Assembly (NCBI RefSeq): GCF_023115355.1
Contig: NZ_CP096019.1
Span: 2,108,001 to 2,172,000, forward strand
Length of the DNA stretch: 64,000 nt
Source: Halocatena salina
GTDB taxonomy: Archaea > Halobacteriota > Halobacteria > Halobacteriales > Haloarculaceae
Reading direction: 5' to 3'
Under the pieces are notes generated by a model. That model was given only the letters and a program-made list of their open reading frames with translations, searched no databases and had not been told where the DNA came from. Position 1 is the stretch's first letter; each line of letters starts with the position of its first letter. The position numbers and the translations under genes are program-made. Below, one piece after another: positions 62,783 through 64,000 of the stretch.

Positions 62783-64000
62783 TTAAGTCGTGCGCGCCGT
62801 CAAGCGTTCGCGAACCGCTTTGCGGTCAATAGTTCCCGATGCGGTTCTCGGGATCGATCCGAATGCGATGATCCGAGGCCGCTTGTGGCTCGACAACCGG
62901 GATCGACAGTGAGCATCGATCGCCTGCTTTTTGACGGTGTCCGATCGTTCGAGCAACACGCCGATTCGTTCGCCCCACTCTTCGTCAGCAACGCCGACGA
63001 CTGCCGCGTCGGTGATCGCGGGATGATCACACAACACCCCAACGATCTCGTTGGGATCGACGGTTTCGCCGCCGGTGACGATGCGGTCGTCCACCCGTCC
63101 TTCTATCCACAGCCGGTGGTCCGTGTCGAGATAGCCGATGTCGCCGGTTCGAAACCCGTATTCACAGAACGCCGCCGCCGTCGCTTGTGGATCCTCGTAG
63201 TAGCCGGGCGTAACGGTAGGTCCGGAGACAACGATTTCCCCGCGCTCACCGGCCGGAACCGGGGTACCGCTGGAATCGACCACGGTGACAGCCGTCAGAA
63301 ACAGCGGCCGCCCGACGGTTCCGGGGGTCGCCGTCGCCTCGCTTGGCCGGGCGGTAGTGATCTGAGAGGCAGCTTCGGTCATTCCATACGTCGGACAGAC
63401 CGGGATGTTCCGATCGTCACATCGTCCGATCAGTGCTTCAGTAGCCGGTGCGCCACCGAGGAGGACGCTCCGAAGCGAGTCGGGAAGCGTCCCCGCATCG
63501 AGGAGCCGATCGAGCACGATGGGCACGAGCGAGACGCCGGTGGCTTCGTATTCCGTCAGCGCGTCGAGCAACGGTTCAGGATCCGTCGGGGCGAGCAAGA
63601 GACAGGTTCCATCGATCACTGCTCGGTAGATCGGTGCGAGTCCACCCATATGATGCACCCCGAGCGGGGAACACCACCGATCCGTCGGAAGCACGCCGAG
63701 CCGATCGGCCGAGGCGACGGCGCTCATAAAGATGTTACCGACCGTCAGTACGACGAGTTTGGGGTGTCCGGTCGTCCCCGAGGTGAACAGCATGACGAGC
63801 GGATCATCGAACTGCCACTCGTGGACGTCGATCGGTGCTTGCGGTTCCTCGGCAAGCGCCCGGATCTTTCCGCCCGAATCGACCGATCGAACGGGGACCG
63901 ACGGATCGACGGCAGTGACGAGCTGCTCGGTCGCCCGCTCACAGATGAGACAGTCGGGATCGGCGTGCTCGAACTGCTCTGTAAGCTCCGACTCGGTCCC
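62783..64000 (-). CDS. menE: o-Succinylbenzoate-CoA ligase (partial at the right edge)
   Basis: About 405 codons are visible and the N-terminus lies beyond the window. VMLFTSGTTGHPKLVVLTVG is the AMP-binding P-loop of the acyl-adenylating family, PTYGMTEAASQITTA and YLDTDHRLWIEGRVDDRIVT the core motifs, and the end PRTASGTIDRKAVRERL the C-lobe lysine. In haloarchaea this length and context fit MenE, which activates o-succinylbenzoate for menaquinone. Other acyl-CoA ligases are close relatives, so substrate assignment is inferred. Confidence 0.8.
   Translation of the reverse strand, partial: GTESELTEQFEHADPDCLICERATEQLVTAVDPSVPVRSVDSGGKIRALAEEPQAPIDVHEWQFDDPLVMLFTSGTTGHPKLVVLTVGNIFMSAVASADRLGVLPTDRWCSPLGVHHMGGLAPIYRAVIDGTCLLLAPTDPEPLLDALTEYEATGVSLVPIVLDRLLDAGTLPDSLRSVLLGGAPATEALIGRCDDRNIPVCPTYGMTEAASQITTARPSEATATPGTVGRPLFLTAVTVVDSSGTPVPAGERGEIVVSGPTVTPGYYEDPQATAAAFCEYGFRTGDIGYLDTDHRLWIEGRVDDRIVTGGETVDPNEIVGVLCDHPAITDAAVVGVADEEWGERIGVLLERSDTVKKQAIDAHCRSRLSSHKRPRIIAFGSIPRTASGTIDRKAVRERLTARTT

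Overview
This window comes from a haloarchaeon (class Halobacteria). The proteins are strongly acidic, several exported ones carry twin-arginine signals, most mRNAs look leaderless or start just behind a TATA box, and the gene content is typical of the class: ftsZ1 and ftsZ2, cdrL/cdrS, secE-nusG, an archaeal L11/L1/L10/L12 cluster, cdc48, radB, ncsA and D-aminoacyl-tRNA deacylase. The sequence alone does not settle the genus.

Layout. 0-4.4 kb: end of a glucosyl-3-phosphoglycerate synthase gene, a small haloarchaeal protein, a NUDIX CoA pyrophosphatase, an orphan amino-DNA methyltransferase, a luciferase-like protein, Hsp20 and a small zinc protein. 4.5-10 kb: a saccharopine-dehydrogenase-like oxidoreductase, then a minus-strand operon aroE - HhH protein - pabB - pabA - pabC. 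10-14.8 kb: dtdA, ftsZ2, secE, nusG, a PHP protein and a membrane hydrolase. 14.8-19.5 kb: a gene-poor stretch, an exported PQQ-like propeller protein, tRNA-Tyr with two partial copies beside it, then cdrL and the cdrS-ftsZ1 operon with matching inverted repeats in its promoter. 19.5-30.6 kb: ncsA, kdgK facing trmB, a HAD hydrolase, a double VOC protein, a purine permease, a MinD-like ATPase, a TIGR04206 membrane protein, Drg GTPase and a dicarboxylate/glutamate symporter. 30.9-34 kb: ribosomal stalk genes with a probable L1 autoregulatory hairpin. 34-40.4 kb: TctA-type permease, lipoprotein, cysS, cbiX plus a DR2241 protein, and two tiny overlapping genes.

40.75-50.1 kb is the accessory core: a type III-A CRISPR system. 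It has two short arrays of the same 37-nt repeat, each with a nearly identical 109-bp leader on its right, and a minus-strand operon of a TM1812-family CARF-HEPN effector, cas10, csm2, csm3, csm4 and csm5, with cas6 divergent. No cas1 or cas2 is present here. Cas10 keeps the GGDD cyclase motif but its HD nuclease motif looks destroyed, so the system should work through target-RNA cleavage and cyclic-oligoadenylate signalling rather than Cas10 DNA cutting.

50.1-64 kb: cdc48/VCP ATPase, larC with a histidine-rich insert, a RuvC-like protein, radB, an HTH regulator, an HFX_2341/CARF-like regulator, a ccdA-TlpA-SCO redox and copper-maturation cluster, a Tat-exported protein, a winged-helix regulator, an IS200/IS605 tnpB relic, an acetyl-esterase-like hydrolase, an NRDE protein and a menE gene that runs off the right edge.

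The most useful leads are the twin CRISPR leaders (an 11-bp inverted repeat frames their TATA box, and one leader overlaps the csm5 stop codon), the degenerate Cas10 HD domain, the GTAAGACG inverted repeats in front of cdrS-ftsZ1, a chain of micro-genes joined by ATGA overlaps beside the first array, and the tRNA-Tyr scar.
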